This document shows positions 8,627-17,004 of a stretch of 64,000 nt of DNA, piece after piece. Each line of letters opens with the position of its first letter. Position 1 is the first letter of the stretch. A program made the position numbers and the translations under genes. The stretch covers positions 1-64,000 of the forward strand of contig PAQF01000077.1 of assembly GCA_002709695.1 (NCBI GenBank), written 5' to 3'. The notes under the pieces were generated by a model. That model was not told the origin of the DNA, did no database searches, and saw only the letters and a program-made list of their open reading frames with translations. This stretch comes from Candidatus Poribacteria bacterium. Its GTDB lineage: Bacteria; Poribacteria; WGA-4E; UBA9662.

Positions 8627-8662
8627 GAGCTCTTCTCGTTTTATTACCGAGAGGAGCTTTTT
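8627..8662 (+). terminator. Rho-independent terminator after the HPr-like gene
   Basis: GCTCTTCTCG at 8629-8638 pairs with CGAGAGGAGC at 8648-8657 with one G-T wobble, around a nine-base loop. A run of five T follows. It ends the lpxL-to-HPr unit before valS. Confidence 0.8.
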
Positions 8663-8744
8663 CAATTCAAGAACCTGCTCAAGGCAGTTTCTGAGATACT
8701 TTATTATAATCTAAATACTTAATTTCAAATTAAGGGAAAAAGGA

Positions 8745-11390
8745 ATGACGACGGATATTCCGAAGAATTATTTACCTCAAGAAATCGAGAAGAAATGGTA
8801 TCAATTTTGGCTTGATCGAGATTACTTTCATGCAAAAGATAGGTCCAATAACCCCCCTTTTTCAATTGTCATTCCTCCGCCTAATATTACCGGAAGTTTA
8901 CATACTGGGCATGCGTTGGATAATACACTCCAAGATACATTGATCCGTTGGAAGCGAATGCAAGGCTACAATACGCTTTGGATGCCAGGAACAGATCATG
9001 CCGGTATTGTAACAGAATTGATTATGGAAAGAGCATTAGTCGAAGAGGGAACCAGCCGACAGGAAATTGGACGTGAGAAATTCATTGATCGGATGTGGCA
9101 GTGGAAGGACGAATCACGTGGTAAAATTATTAGTCAGTTGCAAGAAATCGGTAGTTCATGTGATTGGGAGCGTGAGCGATTTACTCTTGATGCAGGTTTA
9201 TCTAAAGCAGTTAGGACTGCATTTGTAAAACTTTACGATCGTGGACTAATATATCGTGGTGATTACATGGTGAACTGGTGTCCAAATTGCCAAACGGCTG
9301 TGTCAGACCTAGAAGTTGTGCCCATCGAAATTGAAGGTAATTTTTATCACATTAAATATAATGTAAAGAACTCAGATGAATTCTTGGTCATTGCGACCAC
9401 ACGCCCGGAAACAATGCTTGGTGACACCGCGGTAGCAGTTCATCCAGAAGATGAGAGGTATAAGCATTTAGTTGGACAAACTGTCATTTTGCCGATCCTT
9501 GAACGAGAGTTGCCCATTATTGCGGATCAATATGTTGATATGGACACAGGCACGGGTGCACTCAAAGTAACACCGGCACATGATCTAAACGACTATGAAA
9601 TTGGCAAACGACATGATTTGGAAACGATCAATATTTTTGATGATAATGGAACTTTGAATGAAAATGCTGGTAAGGAATATGTATCTTTAGACAGATTTGA
9701 CTGTCGCTCAAAATTGATCAAAGACCTTCAGTCCCAACAGTTATTACTCAAGGTTGTTGATCATCTCCATGCTGTTGGGCATCATGATCGATGTGACCAG
9801 ATTATTGAACCTTACATCTCTCCTCAATGGTATGTGGATGTGAAACCGTTGGCCGAACGTGCTATTGAAGCCTCTAAAACTGGGCAGATCACTTTCATCC
9901 CTGATCGTGAAACCAAGCGCTTCCATCAATGGATGGAAGATATTTTGCCATGGTCAATTTCACGGCAACGCTGGTGGGGACACCGGATACCAATATGGTA
10001 TTGTGGAGATTGTCAAGCTCTCACTTGTACTGTGGATACCCCTGACCAGTGTTCCGATTGTAATTCTAAAAATCTCAAACAGGATGAAGATGTATTAGAT
10101 ACTTGGTTCAGTTCCGGACTTTGGCCTTTTTCTACTATGGGTTGGCCCGAAAATACTGAGCTTCTCAAAACTTTTTATCCAACTTCAGTGTTAGTTACAG
10201 GTTGGGATATTCTCTTTTTTTGGGTCTCACGGATGATTATGCTTGGTTTGGAATGTATGGGGCATGTTCCTTTCAATCAAGTTTACTTACATGGATTAGT
10301 TGCTGATGAACATGGAAAAAAGATGAGTAAATCCCGTGGAAATACCATCGACCCTGTAGAAACAATTGACAAATATGGTGCTGATGCCTTTCGTTTTGCT
10401 ATTGTGTACTCGACCATCCCTCTTCCTTATATGCCATTACCGGAATACCAAATTGAGGCGGGGAGACGGTTTGCCAATAAGATATGGAATGCATCGCGGT
10501 TTTTGCTAATGAATTTGGAGGACTATGATCCAGAATCGTCAGTTGAAATTAATCCACAACTAGTTGACAAGTGGATCTGCAGTCGATTTGATACTGCAGT
10601 ACAAAGTATTAATGAAGCATTTGGGCAATTCCGTTTCAGTGATGCTGCACACATCATTTATGAGTTTATGTGGCATGAGTTTTGTGATTGGTACGTAGAA
10701 ATGATTAAGCAACGTCTTTATTATTCTGATGATCCGGTTGCTAAGTACACGGCTCAAACAGTTGCTATCGATATCTTGGACGGAACATTACGCTTATTAC
10801 ATCCAATCATGCCGTTTTTAACCGAGGAGATTTGGCAACAGTTACCTGTTAAGGGAGAAAGTATAACAATTTCATCTTACCCAGAGCCGAATCAGGATTC
10901 CAAAGATGCCGAAGCTGAGATGAAAATGCGAGTCATTATGGACGTTATTGAAGAGATACGAAGTATCCGAGGTGAGATGAATATTCCTCCTTCGACTGAA
11001 ATTGAAATATTAATCCAAGCGCCTAACGCAGATACTCGGCAAATTTTAGAAACGCACCTTGAAGAAAACATGCGATCATTCACCAAATTCATGAAAGTTG
11101 CAATAGCCGAATATCAAGAGAAACCGAAATCTGCTGCTACTGCAATAATTGATGATCTGATTGTATATATTCCGTTATCGGATGTTCTGGATATCGATGA
11201 AGAAAAGAAACGTCTACAGAAAAAACTGGAGAAGACAAGGTCAGAGCTTGAAAATGTGGAGAAGACGTTAGCTAATAAAAATTTTGTTGAACGCGCCCCA
11301 AAGCAGGTTATTGATCAGAAATACGAACGCAAAACTAAACTGGAATCTGAACAAGAAAAGATTTTGCTTAATTTGCATATGTTTGATTGA
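8745..11390 (+). CDS. valS: Valyl-tRNA synthetase
   Basis: The 881-residue class I synthetase charges tRNA-Val. The HIGH motif appears as HTGH (residues 53-56, in PPPNITGSLHTGHAL) and the KMSKS motif as KKMSKSRGN near residue 526. The editing (CP1) domain with the TTRPETMLGDTAVAVHP segment is intact, as is the C-terminal coiled-coil arm (about residues 810-881) characteristic of ValRS. AAAGGA precedes the ATG. A TATAAT at 8705-8710 could be the -10 element, though no good -35 is seen. It follows a terminator and is convergent with the SGNH hydrolase gene. Confidence 0.97.
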   Translation: MTTDIPKNYLPQEIEKKWYQFWLDRDYFHAKDRSNNPPFSIVIPPPNITGSLHTGHALDNTLQDTLIRWKRMQGYNTLWMPGTDHAGIVTELIMERALVEEGTSRQEIGREKFIDRMWQWKDESRGKIISQLQEIGSSCDWERERFTLDAGLSKAVRTAFVKLYDRGLIYRGDYMVNWCPNCQTAVSDLEVVPIEIEGNFYHIKYNVKNSDEFLVIATTRPETMLGDTAVAVHPEDERYKHLVGQTVILPILERELPIIADQYVDMDTGTGALKVTPAHDLNDYEIGKRHDLETINIFDDNGTLNENAGKEYVSLDRFDCRSKLIKDLQSQQLLLKVVDHLHAVGHHDRCDQIIEPYISPQWYVDVKPLAERAIEASKTGQITFIPDRETKRFHQWMEDILPWSISRQRWWGHRIPIWYCGDCQALTCTVDTPDQCSDCNSKNLKQDEDVLDTWFSSGLWPFSTMGWPENTELLKTFYPTSVLVTGWDILFFWVSRMIMLGLECMGHVPFNQVYLHGLVADEHGKKMSKSRGNTIDPVETIDKYGADAFRFAIVYSTIPLPYMPLPEYQIEAGRRFANKIWNASRFLLMNLEDYDPESSVEINPQLVDKWICSRFDTAVQSINEAFGQFRFSDAAHIIYEFMWHEFCDWYVEMIKQRLYYSDDPVAKYTAQTVAIDILDGTLRLLHPIMPFLTEEIWQQLPVKGESITISSYPEPNQDSKDAEAEMKMRVIMDVIEEIRSIRGEMNIPPSTEIEILIQAPNADTRQILETHLEENMRSFTKFMKVAIAEYQEKPKSAATAIIDDLIVYIPLSDVLDIDEEKKRLQKKLEKTRSELENVEKTLANKNFVERAPKQVIDQKYERKTKLESEQEKILLNLHMFD

Positions 11391-11395
11391 TCAGC

Positions 11396-12391
11396 CTATT
11401 GTGTAATGAAGAACTTATTCACGATTTGCTGAATGAATTTTTCAGCTAATGCTTTGTATCCTTCTGAGTTTGGGTGCAATTGATCTGGCAACATTTCAAC
11501 CAAGTCGATTCCAAAGATTTGTAAGCCTTCTACATAGTATAATTTCTGGTCTCCATGATCCATTAGATCCTCAACAGCAGTAGCAACCTCTATTCTCATA
11601 TCTTCAAGTGTAAACCCTACTGCGTTCTCCGTTTTTTCACGCGGTGGTGAGTAAATGGGAGATATTAAGACGATTGGGATATTTGTATGTTTTTCCCTGA
11701 TTGTCTGGATTGTTCCGATGAGTGCCTGACGAAAAGATCTCGGGCTTAAGCTGGCTGAACCATAAATATTAATGCCTGCGCAGATAGAAATAAAGTCAGC
11801 TGGTAGGTCTCTGATTAGTTGAGCAATAATCGGGTCGAGGTGGCACTGTCCTCCAAATCCCAAGCAAGTTAGGTTTAGACCTGATTTGCGTGCAACAATT
11901 GCAGGCCATGTTTGACTTGGCGATTCGGCAGCGGAACATTGGGTAATAGAGCTACCATAGGTAATCCAGCGTGGACGATTGTCTTCCACTGTGGTAAAGC
12001 TGGCATCATCAGCTATTTCCAGAGCTTTAAGCTTTAATTCCCCTTTCTGTGGCAACCACAACTCGATTAGTTTGTCAACGTTAGCTAAATCAGAGAAAAC
12101 AAACTTGTCTTTTTGTTTTAAACTAATTGATTTAATAAATATCTCATCACAGTATAAGTCTATTTGGCTTTCTTCCAACTGTGGTTCAATTTTACCTTCA
12201 ATATAGCTAGTATCAGACCTGAAAATGATTCGCACACCCGCTGGCATGGCAGCTCGAATACATAGTTGATGGTAGAAGAGATTTCGAGACTCATATGGTA
12301 TTCGCCATGGTTTAATCCAATCGTCAGTTTTCTCCAACGATACTGTTCCTTGCCATACAGGAAAATTGTGTGATCTGAGTTCCAATTTCAT
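11396..12391 (-). CDS. SGNH/GDSL-type hydrolase
   Basis: The 331-residue protein has an N-terminal beta-rich domain (about residues 1-135) and a C-terminal SGNH hydrolase domain. Block I is ITYGSSIT (nucleophile Ser148, with GSS in place of GDS), block II is LGFGGQCH, block III is CAGINIYG and block V is DQLHPN with the catalytic Asp and His. Such enzymes cleave esters, often acetyl groups on carbohydrates. No signal peptide is visible, so it is predicted to be cytoplasmic. It ends only five bases from the valS stop on the other strand. The substrate is unknown. Confidence 0.85.
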   Translation of the reverse strand: MKLELRSHNFPVWQGTVSLEKTDDWIKPWRIPYESRNLFYHQLCIRAAMPAGVRIIFRSDTSYIEGKIEPQLEESQIDLYCDEIFIKSISLKQKDKFVFSDLANVDKLIELWLPQKGELKLKALEIADDASFTTVEDNRPRWITYGSSITQCSAAESPSQTWPAIVARKSGLNLTCLGFGGQCHLDPIIAQLIRDLPADFISICAGINIYGSASLSPRSFRQALIGTIQTIREKHTNIPIVLISPIYSPPREKTENAVGFTLEDMRIEVATAVEDLMDHGDQKLYYVEGLQIFGIDLVEMLPDQLHPNSEGYKALAEKFIQQIVNKFFITQ

Positions 12392-12804
12392 AGATTCTCT
12401 TCTCCATTAATCGATAAGGTCTTTAGAGTTGAAATCATTCTGAAACATAATTATATTACAATTAGAATATAGTTAAAAAGTAAACTTTTCAAAAATTCCA
12501 ATCGTTGCACAAAATTGGTTTTCAACTATGTCTTCTATAGTTTTTTCAATCGAGGGCATTAATTCATGCAATTATTTACAAACTAGTTTAAGTAACCAGA
12601 GGTTTATATCTAAATGGTTGCACCTAAGTACCTTGCCCAGATAAATTCCTTGGTTTTTTATAAATCTATGTATATCAAATATTAGCAATTCGTCGTCAAT
12701 GCAGGAAAGGTATTTAGATTCTTATCTAAAAGCTTCTGTAAGAGATAAGTTTGTTATAAGATATTTGCAAAAACATAGCTAGATTATCGAGGTTTAAAAG
12801 AAAA
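12392..12804. other. AT-rich intergenic region upstream of the Bat operon
   Basis: This divergent spacer carries the promoters of the SGNH hydrolase gene (leftward) and the seven-gene Bat operon (rightward). No coding frame is apparent. The structured part is 12713-12749, where two overlapping inverted repeats sit in the presumed leader of the operon. Confidence 0.55.
12713..12749. promoter_or_regulatory. Two overlapping inverted repeats upstream of moxR
   Basis: TTTAGAT (12713-12719) and ATCTAAA (12724-12730) form a perfect 7-bp inverted repeat with a four-base spacer. CTTATCT (12721-12727) is also repeated inverted as AGATAAG (12743-12749). The two pairings share bases and exclude each other. 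They could be an operator or a leader structure 55-90 bases before the moxR start; which one cannot be told. Confidence 0.35.
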
Positions 12805-13791
12805 ATGAGTGTAGCTGAAGGACAAAATAGTGAGCAATTTAAAGATTTCGGAGTAAAATTAATCAATGAGATTAACAAGGTTCTAGTTGGTCAAGAAACT
12901 ATGGTTAACCGATTGATGACAGGATTGCTAGCTGGAGGCCATGTGTTGATTGAAGGGATGCCTGGTTTAGCAAAAACAACAGCGGTTAAAGTGCTCTCAG
13001 ACGCTGTTGATACTGGGTTTTCGCGCATCCAATTTACTCCGGATATGTTACCTGCTGATGTCATTGGCACAGAAATATTTAACCCAAAAGAAGGAACATA
13101 TAGCATAAAGAAGGGGCCTATTTTTTCTAATCTTGTCTTAGCAGACGAAATTAATCGAGCTCCAGCTAAGGTTCAAGCAGCTCTTTTAGAAACCATGCAG
13201 GAACGTCAAGCAACCATAGGTGGTCAGACATATCAAATGGATCAACCTTTCATGGTCTTGGCTACTCAAAATCCCATTGATCAAGAAGGAACTTACCCTT
13301 TACCAGAAGCACAGGTAGATCGTTTTATGTTGAAAATCAAAGTGGAGTATCCGAATAAAGATGAGGAACGTAAAATCCTAGACCGCATGTCAGGTACTCA
13401 AATCGAATCAACTGTTAATAAAATAACTTCTCCGGAAGAAATTTTTGCTGCCAGACAGGTAATTGATCAAGTGTTTGTTGACGAAAAGGTACGAAATTAC
13501 ATTGTGGATGTAGTTCAAGCCACACGTGGTGGAACGGTTGATAATCCAGTAGATGATATTGAAAGTATGCTTGAGCATGGTGCTAGTCCTCGAGCTTCGA
13601 TCTACTTAATGCAGGGATCTAAAGTGCATGCTTTTCTGCAAGGCCGAAATTATGTTACTCCTCATGATGTAAAAACGTTGGTTCCGGATGTACTCCGTCA
13701 CCGTATTATGTTGAGCTATGAAGCCGAAGCAGAGGGGAAATCTCCTGAAAGTATTATTCAGACAATTCTTGATTCAGTTTTGGTACCTTAA
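12805..13791 (+). CDS. MoxR-family AAA+ ATPase
   Basis: The 328-residue ATPase has Walker A GMPGLAKT (51-58), Walker B VLADEINRAP, a sensor region with ATQNPIDQEGTYPLPEAQVDRF and the C-terminal lid ending in LRHRIMLSYEAEAEG. MoxR proteins act as chaperone-like ATPases with VWA-domain partners, and here the partners follow directly: DUF58, two VWA proteins and BatD-like proteins. It is the first gene of the operon, with the next start 10 bases after its stop. A gene order of moxR-DUF58-batA-batB-batD is the 'Bacteroides aerotolerance' layout; the molecular role of the system is still poorly defined. Confidence 0.93.
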   Translation: MSVAEGQNSEQFKDFGVKLINEINKVLVGQETMVNRLMTGLLAGGHVLIEGMPGLAKTTAVKVLSDAVDTGFSRIQFTPDMLPADVIGTEIFNPKEGTYSIKKGPIFSNLVLADEINRAPAKVQAALLETMQERQATIGGQTYQMDQPFMVLATQNPIDQEGTYPLPEAQVDRFMLKIKVEYPNKDEERKILDRMSGTQIESTVNKITSPEEIFAARQVIDQVFVDEKVRNYIVDVVQATRGGTVDNPVDDIESMLEHGASPRASIYLMQGSKVHAFLQGRNYVTPHDVKTLVPDVLRHRIMLSYEAEAEGKSPESIIQTILDSVLVP

Positions 13792-13800
13792 CTCTGGAGG

Positions 13801-14793
13801 TTGCCGATGTTAGCAAGTGAAATTATCAGACGTGTTAAGGAAATTCAGATACGTACTGGTCGTCAAGTAGCCGACGTTCTAGCTGGAGAATATATCTCTG
13901 TGTTTAAAGGAGGAGGAATCGAGTTTGATGAAGTAAGGCCTTATGTTCCTGGAGATGATGTTCGGTCTATTGATTGGAATGTAACTGCACGGGTAGGTCA
14001 ACCTTATGTAAAGCGTTATGTTGAGGAGAGACAGCTTACTCTGATGTTAATGGCGGATATCTCACCATCGCAAGATTTTGGTACGAGTAAACGTAGTAAA
14101 CGTGACGTTGCTGCAGAATTTTGTGCTTTGATTGCGTTTTCAGCTATTCAAAATGACGACAAAGTGGGACTGTGCTTATTCCATGGCGACATTGAGCAAT
14201 TTATTCCGCCACGGAAAGGACAGAAACATGCACTACGTGTAGTACGTGAAGTCTTAGCTCATGGACAGGATGTCCCAGAAAGTTTGGGGGAAAATGAAAA
14301 TCAAGATTCCAGCTTATGGCAACGTTTATTTAATACATGGCGAACTGAAAAAGGCAAAAAACGCTTAAGAACTGCAGATAGTAGTACCAATATCGGTCAG
14401 GCTATGGAATTTCTCCTATCAGTTTCAAAAAGGAAATCTGTCTGCTTTTTGGTAAGTGATTTCTTAGATGACGACTACCAACATGCTTTAATGACAGCTA
14501 ATCGGAAACATGATGTCATTGCTGTTCTTATTACTGATCCAAGAGAATTAGAAATGCCTGAAATTGGTTTAATTGCCCTTAAAGATTCTGAAAGCAATGT
14601 TACCCGTCTCTACGATACAAGTTCTAGATCTTTTGCAGAATCAATGTCTTCGGCTGGAAAAGAGCGAGTTACAAATTTAGAACGGAATTTACGGAGAAGA
14701 GGAATTGATTTTATCCACATTGAGGCTTCAGGCTCTGTAGTTGATCCTTTGGTAAATTTCTTCCAGATGAGAGGGAAAAGGTTGCGTCGATGA
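13801..14793 (+). CDS. DUF58 domain protein of the Bat operon
   Basis: The 330-residue cytoplasmic protein carries the DUF58 hallmark YVPGDDVRSIDWNVTAR (about residues 45-62), followed by a VWA-like fold with MLMADISPSQDFG in the MIDAS position. TGGAGGT nine bases before the ATG is a strong ribosome binding site. Its TGA overlaps the next gene's ATG (ATGA), so translation is coupled. DUF58 proteins accompany MoxR ATPases almost invariably; a specific activity is not established. Confidence 0.9.
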   Translation: MPMLASEIIRRVKEIQIRTGRQVADVLAGEYISVFKGGGIEFDEVRPYVPGDDVRSIDWNVTARVGQPYVKRYVEERQLTLMLMADISPSQDFGTSKRSKRDVAAEFCALIAFSAIQNDDKVGLCLFHGDIEQFIPPRKGQKHALRVVREVLAHGQDVPESLGENENQDSSLWQRLFNTWRTEKGKKRLRTADSSTNIGQAMEFLLSVSKRKSVCFLVSDFLDDDYQHALMTANRKHDVIAVLITDPRELEMPEIGLIALKDSESNVTRLYDTSSRSFAESMSSAGKERVTNLERNLRRRGIDFIHIEASGSVVDPLVNFFQMRGKRLRR

Positions 14794-15980
14794 TCTTCCG
14801 TAACTCTTTTTGTCTAATAATTTCTTTTTCAATTTTATGTGCCTCCTTGCTTTTGAGTGATACATTGTACGCCGACAATCATAATTTAACTGGGACGAGT
14901 GATGGAAAAAATGGGCAAAAAAACGTCAATGTTGGAAAGACAGGTTCTGATTTTATTCAAGGCTCAGCCCAGCGAGGCCCTGTAAAGGTTTCCGTGACGC
15001 TACATCCTGCAAAACCCATTATCGGTGATATTTTGACATTAACGCTTGAGGTTAGTGCGGAAGAAGGTGTCGAATTACTAATGCCAGAGTTTGGACAATC
15101 TATGGAACGATTCAACATTGTGGATTTTGTGCCGAGAAAAAGTATTGATAATGACGGTCGCTCTTTGGCTACTCATCGATATCGCTTACAAACGCCTAGT
15201 TCTGGGCCTCAGGCAATACCTCCATTAATGATTGAGTTTGTAGATCGTCGACCAGGAAACCGTTTGGCTCCAGAAGGTGAAGATGCATATGAGATTTTAA
15301 CAGAGCGACTTGAATTTAATGTTGAATCTGTTGTACCAACAGGTGCGGCGAATGAAATGAAAGCACCATTGCGAGAGTTAGCTCCTTTGGGCGTTGGTAA
15401 ATCCAAGCTATGGATAGGTTTGATTTCGGTGCTAGTTTTATCATTACTAGGATTCCCGTTTGCTTGGAAAATTTGGCGGAAAAACCGGATTCTGAGTCGG
15501 CGGCGAAGTGCATTTGATATTGCTTATAGCCGGTTAAATAAATTGAGGCTAGGACCAAATCCAGAGGCTGATGAAGTGAGCACGTTTTTTGTCGAGCTTT
15601 CAGATATTGTTCGTCATTATTTGGAAGACCGATTCAATTTGCATGCGCCGGAGCTAACGACGGAAGAGTTTTTAGAAGTTGCTGCGACTTCACCGGATTT
15701 GACTTTAGAACATAAAAGTTTCTTGCAGGAATTCCTGCGTCAAGCAGATCAGGTTAAGTTTGCAAAATATATTCCAGATACGGAATCAATTAATAAAGCT
15801 CTGCGTTCAGCAACCAATTTTATTGAACAAACAAAACAAGATGCTCCACTGCTGGATGAGTCATCTGCTTCTGAATCTTTGAACATACGAGGGAAATCTG
15901 GATTAAAATCAACTCTAAATCCTGTCTCTGGAGAAGAAACAATAGTGTCTAAAGGAGAAAAAGGAATGGGGTATGATTAG
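14790..15980 (+). CDS. Bat-operon membrane protein (BatD/DUF4381-like)
   Basis: This 396-residue protein starts with a signal peptide (LIISFSILCASLLLSDTLYA). A periplasmic beta-sandwich region resembling the BatD N-terminus follows (VKVSVTLHPAKPIIGDILTL, about residues 55-190). One transmembrane helix (about 207-227, LWIGLISVLVLSLLGFPFAW) leads into a basic cytoplasmic helical domain containing YLEDRFNLHAPELTTEEFL, a feature of DUF4381-type proteins in these operons. It overlaps DUF58 by four bases and batA by eight. It probably forms part of a membrane complex with the two VWA proteins; the exact role is unknown. Confidence 0.75.
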   Translation: MIFRNSFCLIISFSILCASLLLSDTLYADNHNLTGTSDGKNGQKNVNVGKTGSDFIQGSAQRGPVKVSVTLHPAKPIIGDILTLTLEVSAEEGVELLMPEFGQSMERFNIVDFVPRKSIDNDGRSLATHRYRLQTPSSGPQAIPPLMIEFVDRRPGNRLAPEGEDAYEILTERLEFNVESVVPTGAANEMKAPLRELAPLGVGKSKLWIGLISVLVLSLLGFPFAWKIWRKNRILSRRRSAFDIAYSRLNKLRLGPNPEADEVSTFFVELSDIVRHYLEDRFNLHAPELTTEEFLEVAATSPDLTLEHKSFLQEFLRQADQVKFAKYIPDTESINKALRSATNFIEQTKQDAPLLDESSASESLNIRGKSGLKSTLNPVSGEETIVSKGEKGMGYD

Positions 15981-17004
15981 TCCAATCGGTTGGGAATTCC
16001 GCGATCCTTTATTTCTACTACTTGGTGCTCTTGCCCCTTTAGTTTACTGGTTGGCAATTCATATCCCATCTTCAGTAACCTACTCTAGTTTGGTATTACC
16101 GGACTCGGCTCAACGAACAGCTCGTGTATACTTATCACATTTACCAGCAGTTTTACTTTCAATAGCCGTATTGTGTATTGCGTTTGCCCTTGCTGGACCT
16201 CGAACAGGAGACGCAACTACGAAAATAAAAAGAGAAGGGATTGCTCTTATTATGGCCATGGATCGATCAGGTTCTATGGATGCTCGGGATTTTGTGGAAG
16301 GTGATTATAGTGTAAGTCGACTGGAAGCACTTAAAAATATATTTAGAGAATTTGTTCTGGGAGGACAAGCAGGGAACGGTAGACCCAATGACCTTGTTGG
16401 TATTGTAAGCTTTGGTACTTATGCGGATGGCATTTGTCCATTGACATTAGACCATAATAATTTGGTTGCTATAATGGATGATATAAAAGTAGCCACTCAG
16501 CAAAAGGAGGCCGCTACAGCTGTAGGTGAAGGTCTAGCGTTATCGGTGGAACGTTTGCGACAGCATGAATCAAAATCTAAAGTGATAGTACTCCTTACTG
16601 ATGGTGTTAACAATGCCGGAGTAATACAACCTTTACATGCTGCAGACTTAGCAGCTGCAAATGACATCAAGGTTTATACAATTGCTGCTGGTATCACAGG
16701 AGTGGCTCCGATGCCAGTAACTATGCAGGACGGAAGTGTATCTCTCCGTAAAGCTAGGGTGGAAATCGATGAACAAACCTTAAGAGACATTGCTGCGAGA
16801 ACTGGTGGGAAGTATTTCCATGCTCGAGATGCTGAGGGGCTAAAAGAAGTATACAAAGAAATAGATGAATTGGAACGTAGTGAAATAACTGAAATTCGTT
16901 ATTTACAGTATCGTGAACATTACAGTGTCTTTGTACTCGCAGCATTGATACTGATCGCAGTATCTTTGTTATCTTCAGGAACGGTATTACGGAGGTTACC
17001 ATGA
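15973..17004 (+). CDS. batA: VWA-domain membrane protein BatA
   Basis: The 343-residue protein has two N-terminal transmembrane helices (about 12-30 and 58-77), a von Willebrand A domain and a C-terminal helix (about 318-338). The metal-ion-dependent adhesion site is intact: D97-R-S99-G-S101 in MAMDRSGSM, with a later LLTDGVNNAG segment. This topology is the standard BatA form. It overlaps the gene before it by eight bases and shares an ATGA with the VWA protein that follows. Function in stress or oxygen tolerance is by family association only. Confidence 0.9.
   Translation: MISPIGWEFRDPLFLLLGALAPLVYWLAIHIPSSVTYSSLVLPDSAQRTARVYLSHLPAVLLSIAVLCIAFALAGPRTGDATTKIKREGIALIMAMDRSGSMDARDFVEGDYSVSRLEALKNIFREFVLGGQAGNGRPNDLVGIVSFGTYADGICPLTLDHNNLVAIMDDIKVATQQKEAATAVGEGLALSVERLRQHESKSKVIVLLTDGVNNAGVIQPLHAADLAAANDIKVYTIAAGITGVAPMPVTMQDGSVSLRKARVEIDEQTLRDIAARTGGKYFHARDAEGLKEVYKEIDELERSEITEIRYLQYREHYSVFVLAALILIAVSLLSSGTVLRRLP

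Noticed and set aside
12616-12636. TTGCAC ... TTGC resembling a sigma-54 site before the Bat operon
   Set aside because: The GG/GC spacing is about 15 instead of 11 bases and the GG is incomplete.
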